Shown: one piece after another, positions 1-8,140 of the stretch
How positions within the stretch are numbered: position 1 is the first letter of the stretch
Layout: each line of letters starts with the position of its first letter
Origin: Chitinophaga pinensis
Lineage (GTDB): Bacteria > Bacteroidota > Bacteroidia > Flavobacteriales_D > Crocinitomicaceae
Length of the DNA: 27,581 nt
Direction of reading: 5' to 3'
Assembly (NCBI GenBank): GCA_945870115.1
Contig: CAMBRH010000006.1
Span: forward strand, 1-27,581
The notes under the pieces: model-generated
Told to the model about the DNA's origin: nothing
The model's database searches: none
Seen by the model: only the letters and a program-made list of their open reading frames with translations
Position numbers and translations under genes: made by a program

Positions 1-1
1 T

Positions 2-1237
2 TCATCGTATTTGAAACAATATGAACTTATTTGAGAAAGGAGATTGAGAAATTCCAGATGTTCCTCTTACAAATTCTAATAAATTTTTCTCCGCATCAAA
101 AGTAAAATCTAATCCTGGATGAAAAATAGAATCTTTTAAACCAATATAAATACTGACGCGACCTAAGGGACAATTTATTTTTTTTGAATTTACGATTACT
201 AATGGTGACTGAATAAAGGCAAATGGTTTAGAATTTCTAGAAATTCTCAAAATTGCTGGAACTTGCGAATTCCCAATTCCTACGAAATCTTTTCCTTGTA
301 GAGAAAATCCACCTTCGTAATCAACATTTGGCTTTATTTGATCTATTTTTAATTTCTTTTCAAAGGACAAAAATTGAGGGTAAATTTTATCCTCTTCTCG
401 GTTAATTCTAAAGGCTCTATCAGTTAATTTACCTTTAATTGGTTTTGTAAAAAATGGTGTTGTTAAAATTACGGTATCGCAACCTAAATTAGAACTTTTC
501 AAGGATAAATCATAATTTGTTAATTCTGCACTTGTTTCATTTCTTGCTAAACCAACTTTTTCCCAAGAAATTATTCCACCCTTTCCAACCCATTTTTTAA
601 GGATTGGATCATAAGTTCCTGTTGCATCATTTACAACAATACTATCTACAAAAGGAATTTTTCTTTCTTTTTTGTCAGAATTTTCAACTAAGCAAACCAA
701 TCTTCCCCCTTCAAATTGAATAAAAGGTTTGTCAGAATATTCAAAAACATAAGTACCTCCGCGATAAAGCCAAATAAAACTAGGATTTTCTGCTAAAATA
801 CTTTTCGAGAAAAAACTTGCTGAAAGTTCGATAAAATCCTCAAATTTATTGATATTTCTTGCATCTAAAAGTTTATCAACAGAACTATGCCACGCTGTAA
901 AACTAGCGTTTGATTGTTTGTTTTTTACAAAAGAATAAACAGAGAAAACATAATTGTAAATTGCAGGATAATACTTTAACTTTTTAGTTTCCATTAAGTT
1001 ACTTGTCTCAACCATTTTCTTGAAATAAGTATCAGAAAAATCTTTTGTTTCAAGTAACATCGGCTCTAATTCGTCCTTGATAAAATCTTTTTGCTCTTTT
1101 TTGATAAAAGTCGATAACACTTTTTCAAATTGCTTGATGAATTTTTCTCTATCTTCAGGGAAATTTTGAGCAAATAATGAATTATTCAAAGAATTTAATC
1201 CCAGAAATAAAATGATTAAAAATAGAGCGTTTTTCAT
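2..1237 (-). CDS. Secreted protein of unknown function, possibly C-terminally truncated
   Basis: A 411-residue protein with a clear N-terminal signal peptide (about residues 1-24, ending in LFAQ), so it is probably exported to the periplasm or surface. No catalytic motif is recognised. The first 150 residues look helical; the rest looks beta-rich, with a segment around residues 310-390 (GGFSLQG, SIYIGLKDSIFHPGL, GISQSP) that resembles, from memory, part of much longer Bacteroidota proteins of unknown function. The frame closes at a TGA only one base from the window edge. Another minus-strand frame is open across bases 1-27, so a frameshift or a natural short form are both possible. The ATG at 1237 begins directly with a typical signal peptide, which supports the start. 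It lies 74 bp downstream of prmA and has no clear promoter of its own. Confidence 0.6.
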   Translation of the reverse strand: MKNALFLIILFLGLNSLNNSLFAQNFPEDREKFIKQFEKVLSTFIKKEQKDFIKDELEPMLLETKDFSDTYFKKMVETSNLMETKKLKYYPAIYNYVFSVYSFVKNKQSNASFTAWHSSVDKLLDARNINKFEDFIELSASFFSKSILAENPSFIWLYRGGTYVFEYSDKPFIQFEGGRLVCLVENSDKKERKIPFVDSIVVNDATGTYDPILKKWVGKGGIISWEKVGLARNETSAELTNYDLSLKSSNLGCDTVILTTPFFTKPIKGKLTDRAFRINREEDKIYPQFLSFEKKLKIDQIKPNVDYEGGFSLQGKDFVGIGNSQVPAILRISRNSKPFAFIQSPLVIVNSKKINCPLGRVSIYIGLKDSIFHPGLDFTFDAEKNLLEFVRGTSGISQSPFSNKFILFQIR

Positions 1238-1311
1238 GTTTTTATTTTAATTATTTTGATAGTTCTAAATCCTAAAATAATCTAAGAAACTGTTAATTTA
1301 CGATTTTAATT

Positions 1312-2151
1312 TCACTTTACAAAACAAAGTTGAGCCCAGGTTTCTTTTGTTAATGTTTTTTGGTGTTTTAATCCCAAATTTTCAGTAAAATCAATCATTT
1401 CTTGTGCATCAGATTCAAAAAAACCACTTAAATATAGTTTTCCACCAATTTTCAATGTTTCAATGTATTGAGATAAGTGAGATTTTAAAATATTTTTATT
1501 AATGTTTGCTAGAATAAAATCAAAAACTTTGCCATGAATTAAATCAACATCACCATGTAACGCAATGATTTTTTTGCAATTATTTCTTTGAGCGTTTTCT
1601 TTTGTATTTTCGACTGACCAATCTTCAATATCAATTGCTAAAATTGATTCTGCTCCTAGTTTTTCTGCTAGAATTGCTAAAACGCCCGTTCCTGTGCCCA
1701 TATCGAGCACATTTCCCAAAATTTCAGTTTCTTCCAATATTGCCTTCGACATCATCCAAGTCGTCTGATGATGCCCTGTTCCGAAAGACATTTGCGGTTG
1801 AATTTCAATTAAAATTCCTTTTGCTAAACTTTTATCGTGAAAAGGCGCTAAAATGGATAATTTATCTTCTACAAAAACTGCTTCAAAATCTGCTTCCCAT
1901 TTAGCGTTCCAATTTTGAAAAGGAATCAATTCTTGATCTAATTTGAAAGTAAAATCATTTTCTTTATCAGCTAAAATTGTATCATTCAAAACTGTCTCTA
2001 AATTGGTTTTTTCTTCTGGACCATAAGCTTTTATTCCGGATTCAGTATCTTCAAATGCATCAAAACCTAATTCAGCCAATTCAGCCTTCAGAATTTCATT
2101 CCAAGGTTCCTTTGGTAATAAATCTATTGAAAGGAGCAACGTTCCGTTCAT
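1312..2151 (-). CDS. prmA: Ribosomal protein L11 methyltransferase
   Basis: Cytoplasmic S-adenosylmethionine-dependent methyltransferase that modifies ribosomal protein L11. At 279 residues it is normal for the family. The SAM-binding motif I is visible at about residues 149-160 (DMGTGTGVLAIL), followed by the acidic residue after strand 2 (AIDIEDWS) and the motif IV region ILANINKN. The preceding PQMSFGTGHHQTT segment is the typical PrmA signature. The N-terminal 100 residues match the family's L11-binding region in style. Its ATG overlaps the tpiA stop codon as ATGA (2148-2151), so the two are probably translationally coupled. No RNA-level regulation is visible. Confidence 0.95.
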   Translation of the reverse strand: MNGTLLLSIDLLPKEPWNEILKAELAELGFDAFEDTESGIKAYGPEEKTNLETVLNDTILADKENDFTFKLDQELIPFQNWNAKWEADFEAVFVEDKLSILAPFHDKSLAKGILIEIQPQMSFGTGHHQTTWMMSKAILEETEILGNVLDMGTGTGVLAILAEKLGAESILAIDIEDWSVENTKENAQRNNCKKIIALHGDVDLIHGKVFDFILANINKNILKSHLSQYIETLKIGGKLYLSGFFESDAQEMIDFTENLGLKHQKTLTKETWAQLCFVK

Positions 2152-2891
2152 TGTGCCAAAATTATTTTTGTAAAATCCTCTGAATTTAATGAGGCTCCAC
2201 CAATTAATCCTCCATCAATATTTGGACAAGCAAATAATTCAGCAGCATTTTGAGCATTACAACTTCCACCATATAAAATGGACGTGTTTTCTGCTACGTC
2301 ATTTCCATATTTTTCAGCTATTGTTTCACGAATAAATTTGTGCATTTCTTCCGCTTGAGCTGTTGTAGCAGTAACTCCGGTTCCAATTGCCCAAACTGGT
2401 TCGTATGCAATGATGATTTGCTTCATCTGTTCAGCCGAAAGGTGAAATAAATCAGTTTCAAGTTGATTTTTAACAAATTCAAGATGTTTACCCGTTTCTC
2501 TTTTAATTAAAGGCTCTCCGCAACAATAAATTATTTCCATTTTATGCTGAATCGCGACATCTAATTTCAATTTTATCGCTTCACTGCTTTCATTGAATAA
2601 TATTCTTCTTTCTGAATGTCCTACTAAAACACATTCAATTTCCAAGTCAACTAGGTGAGAAATAGAAACTTTTCCTGTATAGGCTCCTCTTGCAGCTGGA
2701 TGAAAATTTTGTGCACCAACTTTAACGTGATGTTGTCTCTGTTTCAAAGCATCTAAAAACACATAAGGCGAAAAAACAATAATCTCTTGATTATCATCCA
2801 ACTCCACTTCTTCCAACTTGTCATAAATAGAAATCGCTTCTTTTTTTGTCAAATTCATTTTCCAGTTAGCTGCAACAATTTTTTTTCTCAT
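2148..2891 (-). CDS. tpiA: Triosephosphate isomerase
   Basis: Glycolytic enzyme interconverting dihydroxyacetone phosphate and glyceraldehyde 3-phosphate in the cytoplasm. The 247-residue length is standard for the TIM barrel. All three catalytic residues are visible: Lys11 in AANWKMN, His92 in VGHSERR and Glu164 in AYEPVWAIGTG. The mobile phosphate-gripping loop (AIGTGVTAT) and the C-terminal GGS and GLIGGASL phosphate-binding segments are intact. It sits between prmA (4-nt overlap downstream) and the DoxX-like gene (66 bp upstream), all leftward, in what looks like one operon. The order DUF1599, DoxX-like, tpiA, prmA is one I recall as common in Bacteroidota. Confidence 0.98.
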   Translation of the reverse strand: MRKKIVAANWKMNLTKKEAISIYDKLEEVELDDNQEIIVFSPYVFLDALKQRQHHVKVGAQNFHPAARGAYTGKVSISHLVDLEIECVLVGHSERRILFNESSEAIKLKLDVAIQHKMEIIYCCGEPLIKRETGKHLEFVKNQLETDLFHLSAEQMKQIIIAYEPVWAIGTGVTATTAQAEEMHKFIRETIAEKYGNDVAENTSILYGGSCNAQNAAELFACPNIDGGLIGGASLNSEDFTKIILAQ

Positions 2892-2957
2892 TTTTGCTTT
2901 GTATTTTTTGTATTAAGGATTTAGATAAAAGTATACTTTTTAATTCAAATCACTTAA

Positions 2958-4838
2958 CTATTTCAAGATGTGTTTTTTCAACCAATCAAAAGTTGGCAAG
3001 GATCTAAAAGGATATTTACCTTTTACAACACCATTTTGAATTACCATCAAAGATGGATTTGATCGAGCAATCGCTTTTAACTCTGTTTCATCATTTGTAA
3101 AAGCTGGGATTTGGAAATTATTTTTATTTCTCCAGGCATTAATTTCTTCTCTATTCGAAGAACAAATTAAAATCATAGGAATTTTGTTTTGACTTGCTGA
3201 TTTAAACATAGCTTTATAAGCAGCGATTTTTTCAAAATTTGCTTTTTTCAGATTTTTAGAGAAAATAATGATTATTTCTTTTGATTCTATTATAAAATCC
3301 TTGATACTAATCTCTGATAAATCTGGATTATTCATCTTAATTTTTTCTTTGTATTGAAAAAAAGACGTGTCATAATCATTCAAATTATACTCATTCGCCA
3401 AAACTTCAATGTCCGTTTCATTTTCTTTATCAAATAATAAAACTCCATCAACCGTTGCATTTTTTAACATTTTAGCAATAAAAGGCATAGTTCGTTCTGG
3501 CTCAGTTAAGTCAGAAAACTGTAACAAGGGATTAAATTGTCCAGTAATTGAAGGCAATCTCGTTGGAATAATTTCTTTGGTTTCAGTTGCGATGTATTTG
3601 TAATTTTTGTCTTCCCAAATTTTTCGAACCGTATCAGTATATTCTGCTTGCGTAAAAAATTCATTTTTACCTGTTTTTAAATTTTTCAGTGTAAATCCTG
3701 ATTCATATTTCCCCTCTTTTCCATCGTTCATTTTTTGTTTTAAATTCGAGCCAACAGCGTAAGGTCGATAATCTTTTAGCGGTTCAAACATCAAAACATA
3801 AGAAGTGAAAAAGAAACAAATTACTGTCACAAACAGCGCACTTCCCCAATAATTACCGAATATTTTTCCTCCAGCTCTTAGAACCCAAAGTGCTCCAAGA
3901 ATTGAAACTAATCCAAAAACAACCGGGAAAAACCAACTAAAAATGAAGGAGAAGAAGGTAATTATCAGCAAAGAAATTGGGATAACATAGAAGTTTTCTT
4001 CTCTTGTGTTTGGACTAATTTTTCTCTGTGCAAGAAAAATCCAAATCGATAAATAGACCAAAACAATGTCTTTCCACAAGGATTCTTTTGGAGTTAAAGA
4101 TCTTCCAACTGAACCTTTCATTGCGTCACCAAAACAGCCGCAATCAGAAACACATTGTGGTTGTTTCATTTCTTCGATTACCACTTCATTTGAGTTTTTT
4201 GAAATAATTTTGAGTTCAGCATTTGATTTTGCTTCGTCAATTTTTATTTGCGCCAAAGGATCGCTCATTGCGTAAGTATCTCTATCCACAAACTTGATAT
4301 CAGGATCGCAATTTGCAGTGTGCCACGTTAAAAAAGTAAAAAATAGCATCATTAAAATCAAAAGCCAAGAAACCAATTTCACTTTTCCACCAATTAAAAC
4401 TAAAACGCCAATTACGATTTCAGCAATACAAATTATTACTGATAATGCTAAGGCCCAATCGATTAAAAATTCCAAGGAAAAACCTGGAGCACCAAACCAT
4501 TCTTTAATTCTAAATGCCAAGGCACCATCTTCAAAATATTCTTCCAATTTATAGCTAAACCCTAATGGATCATTCGCCTTAATTAATCCAGACACAATGA
4601 AAAGTCCTCCAACTAAAAGCCTCGAGGCCATTGCCATAAATAATTTTCCTTTTAAAATAACTAAGCCAGTTGTACTTATAGCTAATAGTGCAAATCCAAT
4701 TCCAGCGAAAAGCCATTTTGAATCTACAAAACTTTCGTGAAATCCAATTGTAACAAAAGTTAAACCAGTCAAATTTAAAGCTATAAATAGTGCATTAAAA
4801 AGGAAAGATTGACCAAAAAGTGTGTTTATTTTATTCAT
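2958..4838 (-). CDS. DoxX/MauE-like membrane protein with C-terminal thioredoxin-like domain (BT_3928-like)
   Basis: A 626-residue inner-membrane protein. Hydrophobic segments lie at about residues 12-65, 70-90, 125-175, 255-272 and 284-350. The N-terminal part (SGLIKANDPLGFSYKLEEYF, about 83-102) is typical of the DoxX family. Residues 229-238 carry CVSDCGCFGD, a cysteine cluster like that of MauE/DoxX quinone or disulfide redox proteins. The last 110 residues look like a thioredoxin fold (NPSLMVIQNG near 594), but no CxxC is present there, so this domain is probably not itself a dithiol oxidoreductase. A role in envelope redox or disulfide metabolism is inference. It shares an operon-like arrangement with tpiA and prmA. 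A T-rich leader with a TAnnTTTG-like element (4866-4873) precedes it, but no matching TTTG was found. Confidence 0.8.
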   Translation of the reverse strand: MNKINTLFGQSFLFNALFIALNLTGLTFVTIGFHESFVDSKWLFAGIGFALLAISTTGLVILKGKLFMAMASRLLVGGLFIVSGLIKANDPLGFSYKLEEYFEDGALAFRIKEWFGAPGFSLEFLIDWALALSVIICIAEIVIGVLVLIGGKVKLVSWLLILMMLFFTFLTWHTANCDPDIKFVDRDTYAMSDPLAQIKIDEAKSNAELKIISKNSNEVVIEEMKQPQCVSDCGCFGDAMKGSVGRSLTPKESLWKDIVLVYLSIWIFLAQRKISPNTREENFYVIPISLLIITFFSFIFSWFFPVVFGLVSILGALWVLRAGGKIFGNYWGSALFVTVICFFFTSYVLMFEPLKDYRPYAVGSNLKQKMNDGKEGKYESGFTLKNLKTGKNEFFTQAEYTDTVRKIWEDKNYKYIATETKEIIPTRLPSITGQFNPLLQFSDLTEPERTMPFIAKMLKNATVDGVLLFDKENETDIEVLANEYNLNDYDTSFFQYKEKIKMNNPDLSEISIKDFIIESKEIIIIFSKNLKKANFEKIAAYKAMFKSASQNKIPMILICSSNREEINAWRNKNNFQIPAFTNDETELKAIARSNPSLMVIQNGVVKGKYPFRSLPTFDWLKKHILK

Positions 4839-4920
4839 TTTTAAATTTATAAATTTTGACTAATACAAAAATATTTATTTTTTTTTAATATTGATGTTAA
4901 ATCTATGTTATTGCGAATAT

Positions 4921-5472
4921 TTATACTTGATTTTGTTCTTCAGATAAATGAATTAACGCAAAAACGGAATAATTTAGCATGTCGTAGTAATTTGCATCAA
5001 TTCCTTCACTTATTAAGGTTTTTCCTTTGTTATTTTCAATTTGTTTTACGCGTAAAATTTTCATCAAAATCAAATCGGTCAATGAACTAACGCGCATATC
5101 ACGCCAAGCTTCCCCGTAATCATGATTCTTTTTTTTCATCAAATCAAAAGCAAAGTCAGCATATTTATCATATAATGAAAAAGCTAATTTTTCTTCTAGT
5201 TCCATTTCTAATTCCTTTGTTTCAACTAATTGAATTATCGCCATGATGCAATAATTAACGATGGCAACAAACTCATCTTCAACGCTTTCCCCTACTCTAT
5301 TTTGACCTGTTTCTTGGATTGTGCGAATGCGTTGTGCTTTGATAAAAATTTGATCTGTCAATGAACTTGGACGTAAAATTCGCCAAGCTGTTCCATAATC
5401 TTTTGTTTTCTTCTGAAAAATTTCACGGCAATTTGAGATAATTTCCGAATATTGTTCCGATGTTTGTATCAT
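4921..5472 (-). CDS. DUF1599 (nucleotide modification-associated domain 1) protein, internally duplicated
   Basis: A 183-residue soluble protein made of two copies of the same unit. Copy 1 (about residues 18-85) contains KDYGTAWRILRPSSLTD and copy 2 (about 112-178) contains HDYGEAWRDMRVSSLTD, each followed by K-x-x-R and ending in an LNY/VNY-type hydrophobic helix (IVNYCIMAIIQL, LNYSVFALIHL). I recall the family as DUF1599, renamed for association with nucleotide modification, with no proven biochemical role in Bacteroidota. It is the first gene of the leftward block leading to tpiA and is divergent from folP with only 24 bp between starts. The conserved D-Y-G and S-S-L-T-D residues in both copies suggest a bilobed active or ligand site. 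The function remains unknown. Confidence 0.85.
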   Translation of the reverse strand: MIQTSEQYSEIISNCREIFQKKTKDYGTAWRILRPSSLTDQIFIKAQRIRTIQETGQNRVGESVEDEFVAIVNYCIMAIIQLVETKELEMELEEKLAFSLYDKYADFAFDLMKKKNHDYGEAWRDMRVSSLTDLILMKILRVKQIENNKGKTLISEGIDANYYDMLNYSVFALIHLSEEQNQV

Positions 5473-5496
5473 TAATATTTTATATAAACTTAAAAA

Positions 5497-6354
5497 ATGC
5501 TAAAATCAAGGGTTGAAGATACAAATTTTTATTGTAAAAACAGTATTCTTATCAATGAAAAAATTTATGATCTATCAAAACCAAAAGTGATGGGAATCAT
5601 AAATTGCACCCAAGATTCTTTTTTTGAAGGTAGCAGGTTTACTAATTTAACCGCTGTAATTCAAGAAGTTGAAAAGCAAATTTTAGCTGGAGTTTCAATC
5701 ATTGATGTTGGTGGAAATTCAACTCGACCAGGCGCAAAAAAATCTTCAACTGAGGAGGAAATTCAGCGAACAATTCCAGCAATAACAGAAATAAGAAAAG
5801 AATTTCCAGAAATAATTTTGAGCATTGATACCTTTCGAGGAGAAGTTGCAAAAGCAGCTGTTGAAGCTGGAGCGAATATTATAAACGACATTAGTGGCTT
5901 TTCACTGGATGCAAAAATGCTTGAGATATTAAAAAAATATCCCGTTCCATACATTTTAACACATATTAAAGGAACTCCAGAAACGATGTCAAATTTCACA
6001 GATTACGAAAATATTTTTAAGGAAATGTGTTTATATTTCTCTGAGAAAATTAATATTTTAAAAGAAATTGGAATTAATGACATTATTTTAGATCCAGGCT
6101 TTGGCTTTGCAAAAACATTGGAACAAAATTATGAAATTTTAAATAAATTAGAGGATTTTAGCTTCCTAAACTACCCACTAATTGTTGGTTTTTCAAGAAA
6201 ATCTATGATTTACAAAAAATTAAATTGCAACGCAGTAAATGCTTTAAATGGAACAACAGTTTTAAACACAATTGCCTTGATGAAAGGAGCAAAAATTATT
6301 CGAGTACATGATGTAAAAGAAGCTGTTGAGATTGTTAAATTATTGAATATCTAA
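5497..6354 (+). CDS. folP: Dihydropteroate synthase
   Basis: Folate-pathway enzyme joining 6-hydroxymethyl-7,8-dihydropterin diphosphate and p-aminobenzoate; target of sulfonamides. At 285 residues it has the normal TIM-barrel length. Seen: VMGIIN start of strand 1, GGNSTRPGA loop 2, SIDTFRGEVA, INDISG, HIKGTPETM, DPGFGFAKTLEQNYEIL, GFSRKSM and the C-terminal RVHDV. Two places depart from the usual sequence: loop 1 reads NCTQDSFFEG where most enzymes have N-x-T-P-D-S-F, and loop 2 has Asn where Glu or Tyr is usual. Both are near the substrate loops but the remaining residues are intact, so it is probably active. It is one of few rightward genes, divergent from the DUF1599 gene and convergent with the photolyase (11 bp apart). 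Confidence 0.95.
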   Translation: MLKSRVEDTNFYCKNSILINEKIYDLSKPKVMGIINCTQDSFFEGSRFTNLTAVIQEVEKQILAGVSIIDVGGNSTRPGAKKSSTEEEIQRTIPAITEIRKEFPEIILSIDTFRGEVAKAAVEAGANIINDISGFSLDAKMLEILKKYPVPYILTHIKGTPETMSNFTDYENIFKEMCLYFSEKINILKEIGINDIILDPGFGFAKTLEQNYEILNKLEDFSFLNYPLIVGFSRKSMIYKKLNCNAVNALNGTTVLNTIALMKGAKIIRVHDVKEAVEIVKLLNI

Positions 6355-6365
6355 AGTAGCGTATT

Positions 6366-7667
6366 TCATTCTCTAATCAAGCCTTTTTTATACCTTTCAA
6401 TTGCTCGCAAACGTGCGAATTTATGTTCAACAATTGGTTCAGGATAATTTTTTGTACCATATTCTGGAACCCACTTCTTGATGTAAATAAAATCCTTATC
6501 GAATCTCTCTTGCTGCAATTGAGGATTAAAAACTCTAAAATACGGAGCTGCATCGCAACCACTACCTGATGCCCATTGCCACCCACCAATGTTACTTGCT
6601 AAATCAAAATCCAATAATTTTTCTGCAAAATACCTTTCACCCCAGCGCCAATCAATCAATAAATGTTTACATAAAAAACTCGCAACCACCATTCTTACAC
6701 GGTTGTGCATGTGTCCCGTTTGATTTAATTCCCGCATTCCAGCATCAACCATAGGATAACCTGTTTTGCCTTCACACCAAAGTGAAAATAATTTCTCGTC
6801 ATTCTCCCATTCAATTCTATCGTAATTTTTCCTAAATGAATCTTTAGCCGAATGAGGAAAGTGATACATAATCATTTGATAAAAATCTCTCCAAATTAAT
6901 TCATTAAGATAGGTTTGATTCAATGATAATGCTTGTTTTGCTGTTTTACGAATGCTAATTGTTCCAAATCTTAAAGCTAAACTCAAGCGGCTTGTACCTA
7001 AAATTGATGGAATATCTCTTGTTTCAGAATAATTTTTCACAATTTTTTCGTTTAATTTATCACTTGGAAAAACATAGAAATTATCATTTTCAAAACCCAT
7101 TTTCTCAAGTGAGATCAATTTAGATATTTCATCTATTTTTGATAAGTTTTGAATGTATTTCTCCGTAGGATATGATTTCAAATAAAATTCATTCAATTTT
7201 ACTCTCCATTTTTTCATGTAAGGAGTAAAAACCGTGTAAGGCAATGCATCTGCTTTTAAAACTTCATTTTTTTCAAAAATTACATGGTCTTTTTTAGCAA
7301 TAAAATTGACATTTATTTTTTGTAATTCTTCGTAAATAAATTTATCTCTTGAAATTGCATAAGGCTCATAATCTTTGTTTGTAAGTAAAGATTGAACATC
7401 CATTTTTTGACATAAATCAGGAATTATTTTTATAGGATTACCATAAAAAACCAATAAATCAGAACCTAAATTTTGATATTCTGATTTTAAGCGAGAAATT
7501 TCGTTGTGAATAAACAAAACTCGCTGATCATTTGAATTTAATTTTGATAAAATTTCTGAATCAAAAATAAAGATTGGCTGCACAGAATCATTACTTTTCA
7601 ATGCAGAATATAATCCTGCGTTATCTTCAATACGTAAATCACGGCGATGCCAAAAGAGTGCTTTCAA
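6366..7667 (-). CDS. phrB: Deoxyribodipyrimidine photolyase (class I CPD type)
   Basis: FAD-dependent enzyme that repairs cyclobutane pyrimidine dimers using blue or near-UV light. Length 433 residues. The N-terminal Rossmann-like antenna domain starts at WHRRDLRIEDN; the C-terminal FAD domain follows. By alignment from memory with the E. coli enzyme, the electron-transfer tryptophans are Trp287, Trp340 and Trp363, the substrate-contacting Glu/Trp pair is Glu256 and Trp259, the FAD-proximal Asn is Asn359, and Met326 replaces the histidine expected in (6-4) photolyases. These point to CPD repair rather than a cryptochrome. One difference is TGHMHNR, where E. coli has TGWMHNR. It is the last gene of the leftward carotenoid/pterin unit and is convergent with folP. 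Confidence 0.95.
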   Translation of the reverse strand: MKALFWHRRDLRIEDNAGLYSALKSNDSVQPIFIFDSEILSKLNSNDQRVLFIHNEISRLKSEYQNLGSDLLVFYGNPIKIIPDLCQKMDVQSLLTNKDYEPYAISRDKFIYEELQKINVNFIAKKDHVIFEKNEVLKADALPYTVFTPYMKKWRVKLNEFYLKSYPTEKYIQNLSKIDEISKLISLEKMGFENDNFYVFPSDKLNEKIVKNYSETRDIPSILGTSRLSLALRFGTISIRKTAKQALSLNQTYLNELIWRDFYQMIMYHFPHSAKDSFRKNYDRIEWENDEKLFSLWCEGKTGYPMVDAGMRELNQTGHMHNRVRMVVASFLCKHLLIDWRWGERYFAEKLLDFDLASNIGGWQWASGSGCDAAPYFRVFNPQLQQERFDKDFIYIKKWVPEYGTKNYPEPIVEHKFARLRAIERYKKGLIRE

Positions 7668-7699
7668 TGAATTCGAAATTAAATTTTAAATAAGATAAT

Positions 7700-8104
7700 T
7701 TATTTTCCGTCATAAAAAACAGAATTTCGATCTGTTTCCCAAAGTCTGATTTCTAAACCAAATTTTGAATCTAATTTTGTTCTCAATTTATTCCAAATCA
7801 CAAAAGCAATATTCTCTGCAGTTGGGTTTAAGTTTTCGAATTCTACACAATCTAAATTCAAATTTCTGTGGTCAAAAGGATCAGAAACTTCTCGTTTAAT
7901 AATATCGCTTAATATCTTTAAATCAATAACATACCCTGTAATTGGATCAATTTCACCTTCAACCCAGACTTCCAAAACATAATTGTGTCCATGGTAATTT
8001 GGGTTATTACATAAACCGAAAATTTCTTTATTTTCTGTATCACTTAAACTTGGATTATGAAGTCTATGGGCTGCGTTAAAAGTTTCTCTGCGTGTAACTT
8101 TCAT
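7700..8104 (-). CDS. 6-pyruvoyl-tetrahydropterin synthase-type protein (PTPS/QueD family)
   Basis: A 134-residue T-fold enzyme of the PTPS / 6-carboxytetrahydropterin synthase family, which converts dihydroneopterin triphosphate to a tetrahydropterin. Zinc ligands His13, His38 and His40, catalytic Cys32, Asp78-His79, and pterin-anchoring Glu123 are all visible. Cys32 lies in CNNPNYHGHNY: the C-x5-HGH spacing is that of animal PTPS, whereas E. coli QueD has C-x3-HGH. All seven positions match rat PTPS numbering (from memory) with a constant offset of ten. Automatic annotation would probably say QueD and queuosine synthesis; the active site argues at least equally for a biopterin-like product. 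It lies between idi and the photolyase, leftward, with gaps of 36 and 32 bp. Confidence 0.88.
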   Translation of the reverse strand: MKVTRRETFNAAHRLHNPSLSDTENKEIFGLCNNPNYHGHNYVLEVWVEGEIDPITGYVIDLKILSDIIKREVSDPFDHRNLNLDCVEFENLNPTAENIAFVIWNKLRTKLDSKFGLEIRLWETDRNSVFYDGK

Positions 8105-8140
8105 AATTACTTATTAAGATATAATTTAAAAAAGTGAAAA

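Noticed and set aside
1602..1904. A 100-codon plus-strand open frame inside prmA, and other similar antisense frames in tpiA, the DoxX-like gene, crtI and dinB
   Set aside because: They are shadows of well-supported genes on the other strand, with low-complexity Leu/Phe/Lys-rich translations and no recognisable domain.
4878..4886. T9 homopolymer ahead of the DoxX-like gene, as a possible phase-variable promoter spacer
   Set aside because: No -33 element accompanies the -7-like octamer, and runs of this length are common in such AT-rich DNA. The gene is in a housekeeping block where phase variation is unlikely.
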